This document shows, in pieces, positions 53,008 to 62,810 of a DNA stretch of 64,000 bases. This DNA is from DAITAZ01 sp036824045. GTDB taxonomy: Bacteria > Pseudomonadota > Gammaproteobacteria > Burkholderiales > Rhodocyclaceae. The notes beneath the pieces are model-generated. The model saw only the letters and a program-made list of their open reading frames with translations, was not told the origin of the DNA and did not search any database. The position numbers and the translations under genes were made by a program. The stretch is from positions 19,979-83,978 of the forward strand of contig DAITAZ010000014.1 in NCBI GenBank assembly GCA_036824045.1, written 5' to 3'. How positions within the stretch are numbered: position 1 is the stretch's first letter; each line of letters opens with the position of its first letter.

Positions 53008-55822
53008 AGGCGCGGGCCTCGCCCTCGCCGAACAGGTTGGCAGTGCAGCGGCCACAAAGTTCCGGGTGCTCCGGGTTCGCGCCCACGTCGTCGCGCCAGT
53101 GCCAGCAGCGGGCGCATTTGGCATGGGTGCTGGGCGTGGCGATGATGGCCTCGGCCCCTGGGTCGGAGGCCCGCACCAGTACAACCTTGGAGCAGATGAG
53201 CACGAAGCGCAAGTCGTCACCCAACCCGGCCAGCACGTCGTAGCGGGCGCCGCTGGCGCGGATTTCCACCTCCGCCTGGAGCGAGGAACCGATGCCGCCG
53301 GCCACCCGCAGATCCTCCAGCACCTTCTGGGTTTCGGCCCGCACCGTGCGGATCTGCGTCCAGCGATGGAGCAGATCCTCGGCCCCCTCCACCTCCGGCA
53401 ACGCATGCCACACCTGCAGCATCACACTGTCTTCCGGATTGCCGTTGAGGATCTGCCAGATTTCCTCGGCGGTAAAGCTGAGGATGGGCGCCATCAACCG
53501 GGTGACGGCCTGCAGGATGTGCCACAGGGCAGTCTGGGCGGAGCGGCGCGCCACCGAATCCGCCGCCGTGGTGTAGAGGCGGTCCTTGAGGATGTCCAGA
53601 TAGAACGCGCCCAGATCCTCGGAGCAGAAGTTCTGCAGCGCCTGCACCACCCGGTGGAATTCAAAGCGGGCGTAATCCGCGGTGGCCTGAGCCTGCAACT
53701 GGCGGATGAGCGCCAGGGCGTAGCGATCGATTTCCAGCCAATCGGCTACCGGCACCGCCTGGGTGGCGATGTCGAAATCCGCCGTATTGGCCAGCAGAAA
53801 GCGCAAGGTGTTGCGCAGCCGGCGGTAGGTTTCCACCACCCGGTCCAGGATTTCCTTGGAAATCGAGAGCTCGCCCGAATAGTCGGTCGCAGCCACCCAC
53901 AGGCGCAGGATCTCGGCCCCCAGCTTGCCGGAGACCTCCTGGGGCAGGATCACGTTACCCACGGACTTGGACATCTTGCGCCCCTGTCCGTCCACCACGA
54001 AACCGTGGGTGAGCAGCCCCTGGTAGGGGGCCCGGCCATCGATGGCACAGCCGGTCAGCAACGAGGAGTGGAACCAGCCCCGGTGCTGATCGGAACCTTC
54101 CAGGTAGAGATCGGCCGGATAGGTGGAATCCGCCGCATGGCTGCCGCGCAGCACGCTGCGGTGCGTGGTGCCGGAATCGAACCACACGTCCAGCGTGTCG
54201 CGGATCTTCTCGTACTGGGCGGCTTCTTCGCCCAGCAGTTCCGCCGGGTCCAGCTTGAACCAGGCCTCGATGCCCTCCTGCTCCACCCGCAGGGCCACCT
54301 GCTCCAGCAATTCCAGCGTACGCGGATGCAGTTCGCCCGTCTCCCGATGGAGGAAGAAGGGGATCGGCACGCCCCAGTTACGCTGGCGGGAGATGCACCA
54401 GTCGGGCCGGTTGGCGATCATGGCGTGCAGCCGGGCCTGCCCCCAGGCGGGGAAAAACTCGGTGGCCTGCACCGCAGCCAGCGCCCGCTCGCGTAGCGAC
54501 GGCCCGTCCACGGGCGCGCTGTCCATACCCACGAACCACTGGCTGGTGGCCCGATAGATGAGCGGCGTCTTGTGCCGCCAGCAATGCATGTAGCTGTGGG
54601 TGATGCGCGCTTCCGAGAACAGACAGCCCACCTCGCGCAGCTTGTCCACCACCACCGGGTTGGCCTTCCACACGTTCAGCCCGCCAAAGAACGGCAGGCT
54701 CTGCGCAAACACGCCGTTGCCCTGCACCGGATTGAGGATGTCCTCATTCTTCATGCCGTAGCTGCGGCAGGACTGGAAATCCTCCAGACCATACGCCGGG
54801 GCCGAGTGCACCACGCCGGTGCCGGCGTCGGTCGTCACGTACTCCCCCAGGTAGACCGGCGAATAGCGGTCGTAGAACGGGTGGCGGAAGCGGATCAACT
54901 CCAGCGCCGCGCCCTTGGCTGCACCCAGCGGCACGCCCGCCAGCCCGAAGCGCGCCAGGGCGGATTCGGCCAGATCCCGGCCCAATACCAGCAGGCCCTT
55001 CTCGGTATCCAGCAACTGGTATTCCAGCTCCGGATGCATGTTCAGGGCCTGGTTGGAGGGGATGGTCCAGGGGGTCGTGGTCCAGATCACCGCATACACC
55101 GGCACCCTGGCCGCCAGCAGGTCCTCCACCTGGGAGGAAGCCAGGCCAAAGGCCTCGAACAGTTTCTGCCGGTCTTCCTCGGCGAGCGGGAAGGCCACGT
55201 CGATGGCGGGGGACTGCTTGTCCTGGTACTCCACCTCCGCCTCGGCCAGGGCCGAGCCGCAGTCGAAACACCAATTGACCGGTTTCAGGCCCTTGAAGAC
55301 GAAGCCGGCCTTGACCATGTCGCCCAGCGCGCGGATCTCGTCCGCCTCGGTCCGGAAGGCCATGGTCTTGTAGGGGTTGTCCCAGTCGCCCAGCACCCCC
55401 AAGCGGATGAAGTCCGCCTTCTGCCGCTCGATCTGCTCGCTGGCGTAGGCCCGGCACAGCTCCCGCGCCTTGTCGGCGGGCAGGCCCTTGCCGTGCTGCT
55501 TTTCGATCTGGTGCTCGATGGGCAGGCCGTGACAGTCCCATCCCGGCACATAGGGCGCATCGAAGCCCGCCAGTGTCTTTGAACGAACGATGATGTCCTT
55601 GAGAATCTTGTTGACCGCGTGGCCGATGTGGATGTCGCCATTGGCGTAGGGCGGGCCGTCGTGCAACACGAAGCGCGGCCGTCCCTGGGCCGCCTTGCGG
55701 ATCTTCTGGTAGAGCTTGCGGCTTTGCCAGTCCTTCACCCAACCGGGCTCCCGCTTGGCCAGATCTCCCCGCATGGGAAACGGGGTATCGGGCATGTTCA
55801 CCGTCTTGCGATAGTCAGCCAT
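53000..55822 (-). CDS. ileS: Isoleucyl-tRNA synthetase
   Basis: IleRS charges tRNA-Ile and edits misactivated valine. The 940-residue class I enzyme has the HIGH motif (GDIHIGHAVNKILKDI), the KMSKS motif (GRKMSKSVGNVI), the editing domain in the middle (TTTPWTIPSNQALNMHP), and a C-terminal zinc-binding segment (CARCWHWRDD, then CGRC). The start at 55822 (MADYRKTVNMPDTPFPMRGDLA) matches the family. It follows ribF by 49 bases and overlaps lspA. Confidence 0.98.
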   Translation of the reverse strand: MADYRKTVNMPDTPFPMRGDLAKREPGWVKDWQSRKLYQKIRKAAQGRPRFVLHDGPPYANGDIHIGHAVNKILKDIIVRSKTLAGFDAPYVPGWDCHGLPIEHQIEKQHGKGLPADKARELCRAYASEQIERQKADFIRLGVLGDWDNPYKTMAFRTEADEIRALGDMVKAGFVFKGLKPVNWCFDCGSALAEAEVEYQDKQSPAIDVAFPLAEEDRQKLFEAFGLASSQVEDLLAARVPVYAVIWTTTPWTIPSNQALNMHPELEYQLLDTEKGLLVLGRDLAESALARFGLAGVPLGAAKGAALELIRFRHPFYDRYSPVYLGEYVTTDAGTGVVHSAPAYGLEDFQSCRSYGMKNEDILNPVQGNGVFAQSLPFFGGLNVWKANPVVVDKLREVGCLFSEARITHSYMHCWRHKTPLIYRATSQWFVGMDSAPVDGPSLRERALAAVQATEFFPAWGQARLHAMIANRPDWCISRQRNWGVPIPFFLHRETGELHPRTLELLEQVALRVEQEGIEAWFKLDPAELLGEEAAQYEKIRDTLDVWFDSGTTHRSVLRGSHAADSTYPADLYLEGSDQHRGWFHSSLLTGCAIDGRAPYQGLLTHGFVVDGQGRKMSKSVGNVILPQEVSGKLGAEILRLWVAATDYSGELSISKEILDRVVETYRRLRNTLRFLLANTADFDIATQAVPVADWLEIDRYALALIRQLQAQATADYARFEFHRVVQALQNFCSEDLGAFYLDILKDRLYTTAADSVARRSAQTALWHILQAVTRLMAPILSFTAEEIWQILNGNPEDSVMLQVWHALPEVEGAEDLLHRWTQIRTVRAETQKVLEDLRVAGGIGSSLQAEVEIRASGARYDVLAGLGDDLRFVLICSKVVLVRASDPGAEAIIATPSTHAKCARCWHWRDDVGANPEHPELCGRCTANLFGEGEARAYA

Positions 55823-55871
55823 CTTGTCTTCCTGTTGCTTCGCGCCCCGGCCTGCAAACCGGCGGAGCCTC

Positions 55872-56816
55872 TCAATCCAGTGCCACGCCGGGGGCTGCGG
55901 CAAAAAAGGCCCGGGCGTCCCGGGCGTCCTGGGCAATCTGCGCAGTCAGGGCGTCCAGACTGTCATACCGGGCCTCGTTGCGCAGCTTGCGATGGAAATT
56001 CACCTGAATGCGACGGCCATAGAGGTCACCGTCGAAATCAAAAATATGCGTCTCCAGCAGGAAACGTCCGCTGTCGGTCACCGTCGGCCGCACCCCCAGG
56101 CTGGCCACCGCCGGCAAGGCAAGCGGCCCGGCGCCCTCCACGCTTACGGCGAAGATGCCACGCAGCGGCGGCGGCACATGGCGCAGGCGGATGTTGGCCG
56201 TGGCGAAGCCGAGCTGGCGGCCGATCTTGTCGCCATGCGCAACCCGGCCGGAAATGCTGTAAGGCCGCCCCAGAAGCCGGGCCGCGTGATCCAGCTCATC
56301 CGCCGCCAATGCCGCCCGCACGGCCGAGCTGGAGACCCGTTCGTCCTCCACGCTGACCGTGTGCAGGGACTCCACCGCGAAACCCGCGCCCTGGCCGGCC
56401 TGCTGCAGAAAGGCCAGATCCCCGCCGCGGCCCCGGCCAAAGCGGAAATCGTCGCCGATGAAGAGGTGACGCACGGCCAGACCGGAAACCAGGATGCGGT
56501 CCACGAACGCCTGGGCACTCAAGCCCGCCAGGCTACGGTTGAAACGGCAAACGACCATGCGATCGACGCCGCACTCGGCCAGGCGGAGAGCCTTGTCGCG
56601 CAAGTCGGAAAGGCGGGGCGGCGCCGATTCTGGGGCGAAAAACTCCCGTGGATGGGGCTCGAAGGTCAGAACGACGGCAGGCAGACCCAGTTCGGACGCC
56701 TTGTCCACCATGCGCCCCAGGAGCGCACGGTGCCCACGATGCACCCCGTCGAAGTTGCCTATGGTGAGCACCGCAGGCTGGGCTGCCCGCTCGGGAACAC
56801 CGCGTATCACCAGCAT
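55872..56816 (-). CDS. ribF: Bifunctional riboflavin kinase/FMN adenylyltransferase
   Basis: RibF phosphorylates riboflavin to FMN and adenylylates it to FAD. The 314-residue product starts with MLVIRGVPERAAQPAVLTIG and NFDGVHRGHRALL (adenylyltransferase domain), and ends in a flavokinase domain with GRPYSISGRVAHGDKIGRQL and GFATANI. The ATG at 56816 gives a normal family start; the frame extends further upstream without similarity. It is first in the ribF-ileS-lspA-fkpB-ispH order and has a good promoter just upstream. Confidence 0.96.
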   Translation of the reverse strand: MLVIRGVPERAAQPAVLTIGNFDGVHRGHRALLGRMVDKASELGLPAVVLTFEPHPREFFAPESAPPRLSDLRDKALRLAECGVDRMVVCRFNRSLAGLSAQAFVDRILVSGLAVRHLFIGDDFRFGRGRGGDLAFLQQAGQGAGFAVESLHTVSVEDERVSSSAVRAALAADELDHAARLLGRPYSISGRVAHGDKIGRQLGFATANIRLRHVPPPLRGIFAVSVEGAGPLALPAVASLGVRPTVTDSGRFLLETHIFDFDGDLYGRRIQVNFHRKLRNEARYDSLDALTAQIAQDARDARAFFAAAPGVALD

Positions 56817-56846
56817 GGGAAACGGAAAGCGCTGAAAAAACGCGGG

Positions 56847-56875
56847 ATTATAGACGCAAACCCCGGGCACGTCTG
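56847..56875 (-). promoter_or_regulatory. Probable promoter of the ribF operon
   Basis: On the minus strand TATAAT (56847-56852) is consensus, with a weak -35 CAGACG (56870-56875) 17 bases upstream. It lies about 30 bases before the ribF ATG. Confidence 0.55.
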
Positions 56876-56971
56876 CGCACGGGATCGCGGCAGAGGGGCT
56901 TGAAACCGGGATATGGGATGGAAAGGCAGGCCCACCCGGCGGTGGCACACACCGCCGCCGGGCTCGGCTGT

Positions 56972-57403
56972 TCAGAGAATCTCGGAGAGATGGTCCCGCG
57001 CCACCAGGTCTTCCTCGAACTGGGCGGATTCGACGCCTAGGGCATCCCGGGCCGACAGTACGCCCAAAGGCTGCCCATTTTCCACCACCGGAATGTGGCG
57101 GAACCCGTTGTCGTGCATGATGTGCATGGCATGGGCAAAGGGCTTGTCCGGCCCGATGGTGAGAGGATCAGCCGTCATCACCGCCGAAACCGGCGTGCTC
57201 TGGGCATCGCGCCCTTCCGCCAGCACGCGGAACACCGCGTCCCGCTCGGTGAAGATGCCGGCCAGCCGCCCCCCCTCCACCACCAGCAGTGCACCCACGC
57301 GGGCTTCGCGCATGGTCTTGGCGGCTTGGGCAATGCTGAGATCCGGGGCGACGGTCACAACCTTTTGATTGGCAATGATGGTACGGATGATTCTTTGGGG
57401 CAT
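56972..57403 (-). CDS. Two-CBS-domain protein
   Basis: A 143-residue protein made of two CBS domains: VTVAPDLSIAQAAKTMREARVG and VVEGGRLAGIFTERDAVFRV for the first, MTADPLTIGPDKPFAHAMHIM and ENGQPLGVLSARDALGV for the second. CBS pairs bind adenine nucleotides or S-adenosylmethionine and act as energy or ligand sensors. There is no enzymatic domain, so it may regulate a partner. The start at 57403 is chosen because AGGAG lies six bases before it; the ATG at 57409 would abut that site. Confidence 0.9.
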   Translation of the reverse strand: MPQRIIRTIIANQKVVTVAPDLSIAQAAKTMREARVGALLVVEGGRLAGIFTERDAVFRVLAEGRDAQSTPVSAVMTADPLTIGPDKPFAHAMHIMHDNGFRHIPVVENGQPLGVLSARDALGVESAQFEEDLVARDHLSEIL

Positions 57404-57582
57404 ATTCATCTCCTGTCGGCGTTGGGGGCTGTTATTGATTTGATTGGAGACAGGTTATTCGCTCAGCGTGACAAAGGTCAAACCTCCTTCATCCTCCGGA
57501 CCCCGGGGAAAACCCCGTAGGACAGAATCCTGTACCGGAAACGCAATAGCCCCCAGCAAGACGCGGGAATCAGGGCCCAGCA

Positions 57583-57616
57583 AGAACAAAGCCCGGCTTT
57601 CACCGGGCTTTGTTCT
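57583..57616. terminator. Terminator after the tsaE-amiC unit
   Basis: AGAACAAAGCCCGG and CCGGGCTTTGTTCT form a perfect 14-bp stem with loop CTTTCA. It lies 22 bases downstream of the amiC stop on the minus strand and also upstream of the CBS gene. Confidence 0.85.
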
Positions 57617-57638
57617 GGATCCTTCCGCCTGACTACGT

Positions 57639-58991
57639 TCAGGCCACCTTGGATTTGGACAAGGGCGGATTCTTCGCCAGATACCGCCGGATGCCCCGGA
57701 AAATGGCATCGGCGATGCGGTCCTGGTAGGCCTCGTCGTTAAGCCGCTTCTCTTCTTCCGGATTGCTGATGAATGCGGTTTCCACCAGGATGGATGGAAT
57801 ATCCGGGGCCTTCAGCACGGCAAACCCGGCCTGCTCCACGCTGTCCTTGTGCAGGCGGTTGACGCCGCCCAGTTCGTTGAGCACGGCGCGCCCCAGCTTG
57901 AGGCTGTCGTTGATCTTGGCGGTGACCGTGAGATCCGCCAGCACCCGGCTCAGGTGCACATCACCCGTATTGAAGCGCACCCCGCCTACCCGGTCGGACT
58001 CGTTCTCCCGCTGCGCCATCCATTTGGCCGCAGCGCTGGTGGCCCCCCGCTCGGACAGGGCAAAGACCGAAGACCCCCGCGCCTGGGGACTGATGAAGGC
58101 ATCCGCGTGGATGGAGACGAACAGATCCGCCTGGGCGCGCTGCGCCTTCTCTACCCGCTGCCCCAGCGGCACGAAGAAATCCGAATCCCGGGTCATGATC
58201 GAGCGCATGTTGGGCTGGCTGTCGATCTTGGCCCTCAACCGCCGGGCCACCTGCAGGGTTACCTGTTTTTCCTGGCTGCCACCGGCGCCGATGGCGCCCG
58301 GGTCCTCGCCGCCGTGGCCGGGGTCCAGCACGATGGTGACCAACCGGGCAACCTCCGGCTCATCATCCGGCCGGCTCGCCTTTCTGCGTTCCCGATGCGG
58401 CTCCCGCTCGGCCCGGACGGGCTCGGTGCGCTCCCGGTGCTTGCGTTCCGGCTCCCGGCGGACAGCCGTGTCGTCGTCCTCCAGCGGGCCGGAGCGCTCG
58501 GCAAAGGCATACACCGGATCCACCGGATTGGCGGGATAGAGATCGAGCACCAGCCGGTGGCCATAGCCCCCGGTCGGCTTGATGGTGAATACCTGCGGTT
58601 TCACCTCCGCCTTGAGTTCGATCACCAGCCGCACGGTGCCCGGCTTGTTCAGGCCCGCCCGAATGAGCTTGATGTAGGGGTCCGAATCCCCGATCTTGGA
58701 CGGCAGGCTCTGCAGAACGGAGTTCAACACCACGCCCTCCAGGTCCACCACCAGACGCTCCGGATTCTTGACCGTGAAGTAGTTGAAGCCCTGGGGCGGC
58801 TGGCCTTCGAGCGTCACCCGGGTGTAGTCCCGCGCAGGCCACACCCGCACCGCCAGGATGCTGGCCGCAGCCGCGTTGCCCACCGGGCTCACCATCAAGG
58901 CAAGCGCTCCGGCGGAGGCCTTCAGGAAGTCGCGCCGCCGCACCCGCGGGGGGCGACCGGCAACATTCAGCGCATCATTCGTCCCAGACAT
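57639..58991 (-). CDS. amiC: N-acetylmuramoyl-L-alanine amidase AmiC
   Basis: AmiC cuts the amide between N-acetylmuramic acid and the stem peptide and separates daughter cells. The 450-residue protein has a twin-arginine signal (RRRDFLKASAGALAL), an AMIN domain that targets the septum (about 45-150), a charged linker (residues 165-215, repeated Glu-Arg) and a zinc amidase domain with LDPGHGGEDPGAIG (His, Glu), VSIHADAF and LVETAFISNPEEE (catalytic Glu). Export by Tat is normal for this enzyme. The 3' neighbour tsaE overlaps its start by 25 bases, which suggests coupling. Confidence 0.95.
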   Translation of the reverse strand: MSGTNDALNVAGRPPRVRRRDFLKASAGALALMVSPVGNAAAASILAVRVWPARDYTRVTLEGQPPQGFNYFTVKNPERLVVDLEGVVLNSVLQSLPSKIGDSDPYIKLIRAGLNKPGTVRLVIELKAEVKPQVFTIKPTGGYGHRLVLDLYPANPVDPVYAFAERSGPLEDDDTAVRREPERKHRERTEPVRAEREPHRERRKASRPDDEPEVARLVTIVLDPGHGGEDPGAIGAGGSQEKQVTLQVARRLRAKIDSQPNMRSIMTRDSDFFVPLGQRVEKAQRAQADLFVSIHADAFISPQARGSSVFALSERGATSAAAKWMAQRENESDRVGGVRFNTGDVHLSRVLADLTVTAKINDSLKLGRAVLNELGGVNRLHKDSVEQAGFAVLKAPDIPSILVETAFISNPEEEKRLNDEAYQDRIADAIFRGIRRYLAKNPPLSKSKVA

Positions 58992-59428
58992 ACCCTGCCC
59001 TTGTCTGTATGGGGTGTCACAATCGCCTCGCGCCCGTTCCCCAAGACGCGCAAGGCTATGCTCAAGTCCGCAGCCGGCGCATGAGCCCCGGCTTTTTCAG
59101 CCCACTCCACCATGCACACGGCCGAGCGGCTGAAGTATTCATCCAGCCCCGCTTCGAGGTATTCGTCCGGCGACTCGAAGCGATAAAAATCAAAGTGATA
59201 TAAGTCTAAGTTAGAAATAGCATAAAGTTCAACCAAAGTATAGGTCGGACTTTTCACCCTTCCCTCATAACCAAGCCCGCGCAGCACCCCTCGGGCGAAG
59301 GTCGTTTTTCCCGCCCCCAGGTCTCCCGCCAGAAAGATCACCAGCCCCGGCGTCAGCGCCCTTGCCAGCCGGGCACCCAAAGCCAGCGTGGCAGCCTCGT
59401 CGGCCAGCTCGAAGCGTTGCGGGATATC

Positions 59429-59446
<18 letters not shown>
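58967..59446 (-). CDS. tsaE: tRNA threonylcarbamoyladenosine ATPase TsaE
   Basis: TsaE is the ATPase of the TsaB-TsaD-TsaE complex that makes t6A at position 37 of ANN-decoding tRNAs. The 159-residue product has the P-loop GDLGAGKTTFARGV, SPTYTLVE and YHFDFYRF with the following catalytic segment, and MVEWAEKAG. The start is a TTG at 59446, preceded by the ribosome binding site GAGGTG; no ATG gives a full N-terminus. A stretch around codons 68-88 is markedly A/T-rich. Start regions of tsaE and queG overlap head-to-head by 18 bases. The 3' end overlaps amiC. Confidence 0.9.
59184..59246. other. A/T-rich island inside tsaE
   Basis: This short stretch is about 70% A+T, in a window that is otherwise strongly G+C-rich. 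It encodes codons such as TTA, which are rare here, in the YAISNLDLYHFDFYRF part of TsaE. It contains TGATATAAG at 59196-59204, an extended -10 on the plus strand that could serve queG. Confidence 0.6.
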
Positions 59447-60529
<1,083 letters not shown>

Positions 60530-60622
60530 AGTCCTCCCGCCCCCCGTCGTAGACCGACTGGACCCTGCGCCCCTGCTGCGGCGCACCCGCATTTCGGCCC
60601 ACCACCACGGAGGACGCAGCTC

Positions 60623-61453
60623 GTGAGCCCCTTGGAATCCCTCTTCTTGCGCACCCCCAACCTTCCCAGCATCCCCCGTGTGGTGCAGGAACTCATCGTC
60701 AGCCTGCGCGACGATCAGGCCAATCTGGAACACGTGATCAACCAGGTCCGGCAGGACCAGTCCCTCTCGGCCCGGGTGCTGCGTCTGGCCAACTCCGGCT
60801 ATTACGGCTCCCGCAGCCGCATCGGCGCCATCGACGAGGCCGTCACCCGCATTGGCGTAAACGCCCTGCGCACCCTGGTCATCGCCTCCGGCATTGCCGG
60901 AGCTTTCCCCAAAGTGCCGGGCGTCGATCTGAAGGCGTTCTTCCGCCACGCCATCCTCACCGCCGGCATCGCCCGCGAACTGGGGCGGATGGCCAAGATG
61001 AATGGCGAGCTGGCCTACACCGCCGGCCTCATGCACCGCATCGGCCAACTGGTGATCCATCTGGCCGGCCCCAACGCCGCCAGCCAGATCGCCCAGGACG
61101 CCAAGGACCAGCACGCCGCCGCCCGCGCCGCGCGGGAGCTGGAACTGCTCGGCGTCACCCATTGCGAGGCGGGCGCCGAACTGGCCCGCCGCTGGCAGTT
61201 CCCGGAACTGATCGAGCATGGCATCCGCCACTATTGTCAGCCCACCCACCCGGACGCGCCCCCCCTGGCCGGGGTGATCTGGCTCGCGGCCGACATCGCG
61301 ACGCGGCTCGAAGCCGGCCAGAGCCCCGCCCAGCTTGCCGCGGCCCTGGATGCACCGCTCCTCGACACCCTCGGCCTGGCCGGAAGGGACATGGAAGCCG
61401 AAGTCGACCGCATGGCCGAACGCCTCATGGGCGCGGACACTTGCATGGTGTGA
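60623..61453 (+). CDS. HDOD-domain signalling protein
   Basis: A 276-residue protein made of one HDOD domain. The family signature is visible in FLRTPNLPSIPRVVQELIV, QVRQDQSLSARVLRLANSGYYG and TAGLMHRIGQLVIHLAG. HDOD resembles HD phosphohydrolases but without the metal residues, and acts as a regulatory or scaffold domain in signalling. GTG start with GGAGG eight bases upstream. It is next to a second HDOD protein, and the pair may be co-transcribed (about 100 bases apart). Confidence 0.9.
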   Translation: MSPLESLFLRTPNLPSIPRVVQELIVSLRDDQANLEHVINQVRQDQSLSARVLRLANSGYYGSRSRIGAIDEAVTRIGVNALRTLVIASGIAGAFPKVPGVDLKAFFRHAILTAGIARELGRMAKMNGELAYTAGLMHRIGQLVIHLAGPNAASQIAQDAKDQHAAARAARELELLGVTHCEAGAELARRWQFPELIEHGIRHYCQPTHPDAPPLAGVIWLAADIATRLEAGQSPAQLAAALDAPLLDTLGLAGRDMEAEVDRMAERLMGADTCMV

Positions 61454-61556
61454 ACGCCCTCCGGCCGGAGCACCCGCATTTTTTCAGACGGACCCGGCCA
61501 AATCAGCGCAACATCGGTCCACGACTTTAGCCGCCCCTTTTCCGCGCCGTCGCATC

Positions 61557-62801
61557 ATGGAAACCGCCACCCATCTGGACATCTACCTGGGCCGCCAACC
61601 CATCCTGGACCGGGAACAACAGATCGTCGCCTACGAGCTGCTGTTCCGCTCCGGCCAACAGAACGCCGCCCACATCACCGACGATCTGGCCGCCTCCGCG
61701 GCGGTGATCAGCCACGCCTTCAACGAACTGGGCATCCAGGCCGCCCTGGGGCAATACACCGGCTACATCAATGCCGACCGCAGGCTGCTGGACAGCGATC
61801 TGGTGGAACTGCTGCCGCGCAACAAGGTGGTGCTGGAGATCCTGGAACACACCGAGATCACCCCCAGCCTCATCCGTCGCTGCAAGGAACTGCGGGACGC
61901 CGGCTTCACCCTGGCCATGGACGACGTGACCGAGCTGCAGCCCGAGCACATGCCCCTGCTGGAGGTGGTCAAGGTGGTCAAGGTGGACATCCTGGCCCTG
62001 GACCCGGCCAAGCTCTTCCAGCTCACGGCCCGGCTCAAGCTCTTCGGCGTCAAGCTGCTGGCGGAAAAGGTCGACAGCGCCGAACAGCACGAGCGCTGCC
62101 TGGAACTGGGTTTCGACCTGTTCCAGGGATACTACTTCGCCAAGCCCCAGGTGCTTTCGGGCAAGAAGCTCAATCACTCCGAGCTCACCCTCATGCGGCT
62201 CATGGCCCTGCTGCTGGACGATGCGGAAACCACCGAACTGGAAGCCGTGCTCAAGCAGGAACCCGGGCTGATCATGAACCTGATGCGCCTGACCAATTCC
62301 GTGGCCACCGGCACCCGGCACAAGATCACCTCGCTGGGGCATGCCATCACCGTGCTGGGCCGGCGCCAGTTGCTGCGCTGGCTGCAACTGCTGCTCTACA
62401 CCGCCGACGGCATGAAGCGCGGCCCCAGCCCCCTGCTGCAACTGGCGGCGGTGCGCGGCCGGCTGATGGAGCGGGTGGCGGCCCGGCTGCAGCCCGGCGT
62501 GGTCCAGTTCGAGGACCAGGCCTTCATGACCGGCATCATGTCCCTCATGCCCGCCCTGCTCGGCCTGCCCATGCAGGAAATCCTGGGTTCGCTGCACGTG
62601 GCCCCCGAGGTGCGGGGCGCGCTGACCGAGCACAAAGGCGTGCTCGGCCTCTCCCTGGCCCTGGTGGAAAAGCTGGAAACTGGCGACTTCACCACCTGTG
62701 CCCGGGTGCTGCGGGCCATGCCCGGGCTCACCGTGGATGAACTCAACCACTTCCAGTCCGAAGCCATGGCCTGGGCCAACGGCATCGGCACCGCGGCCTG
62801 A
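61557..62801 (+). CDS. EAL-HDOD (YuxH-like) signalling protein
   Basis: A 414-residue protein with an EAL-like domain (residues 1-205) and an HDOD domain (about 210-400). In the EAL part YELLFR replaces EALLR, YINADRRLL, LEILEHTEI, AMDDV, VKVDILAL, LLAEKVDS and FQGYYFAKP are visible, so several acidic metal residues and the Lys are kept, but the DFGTG loop-6 motif is not. Such proteins generally lack c-di-GMP hydrolysis and act by protein contact. The start ATG at 61557 lies well inside a longer frame and matches homologues (METATHLDIYLGRQPILDRE). It follows the single HDOD gene. Confidence 0.88.
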   Translation: METATHLDIYLGRQPILDREQQIVAYELLFRSGQQNAAHITDDLAASAAVISHAFNELGIQAALGQYTGYINADRRLLDSDLVELLPRNKVVLEILEHTEITPSLIRRCKELRDAGFTLAMDDVTELQPEHMPLLEVVKVVKVDILALDPAKLFQLTARLKLFGVKLLAEKVDSAEQHERCLELGFDLFQGYYFAKPQVLSGKKLNHSELTLMRLMALLLDDAETTELEAVLKQEPGLIMNLMRLTNSVATGTRHKITSLGHAITVLGRRQLLRWLQLLLYTADGMKRGPSPLLQLAAVRGRLMERVAARLQPGVVQFEDQAFMTGIMSLMPALLGLPMQEILGSLHVAPEVRGALTEHKGVLGLSLALVEKLETGDFTTCARVLRAMPGLTVDELNHFQSEAMAWANGIGTAA

Positions 62802-62810
62802 ACCCGCCGC

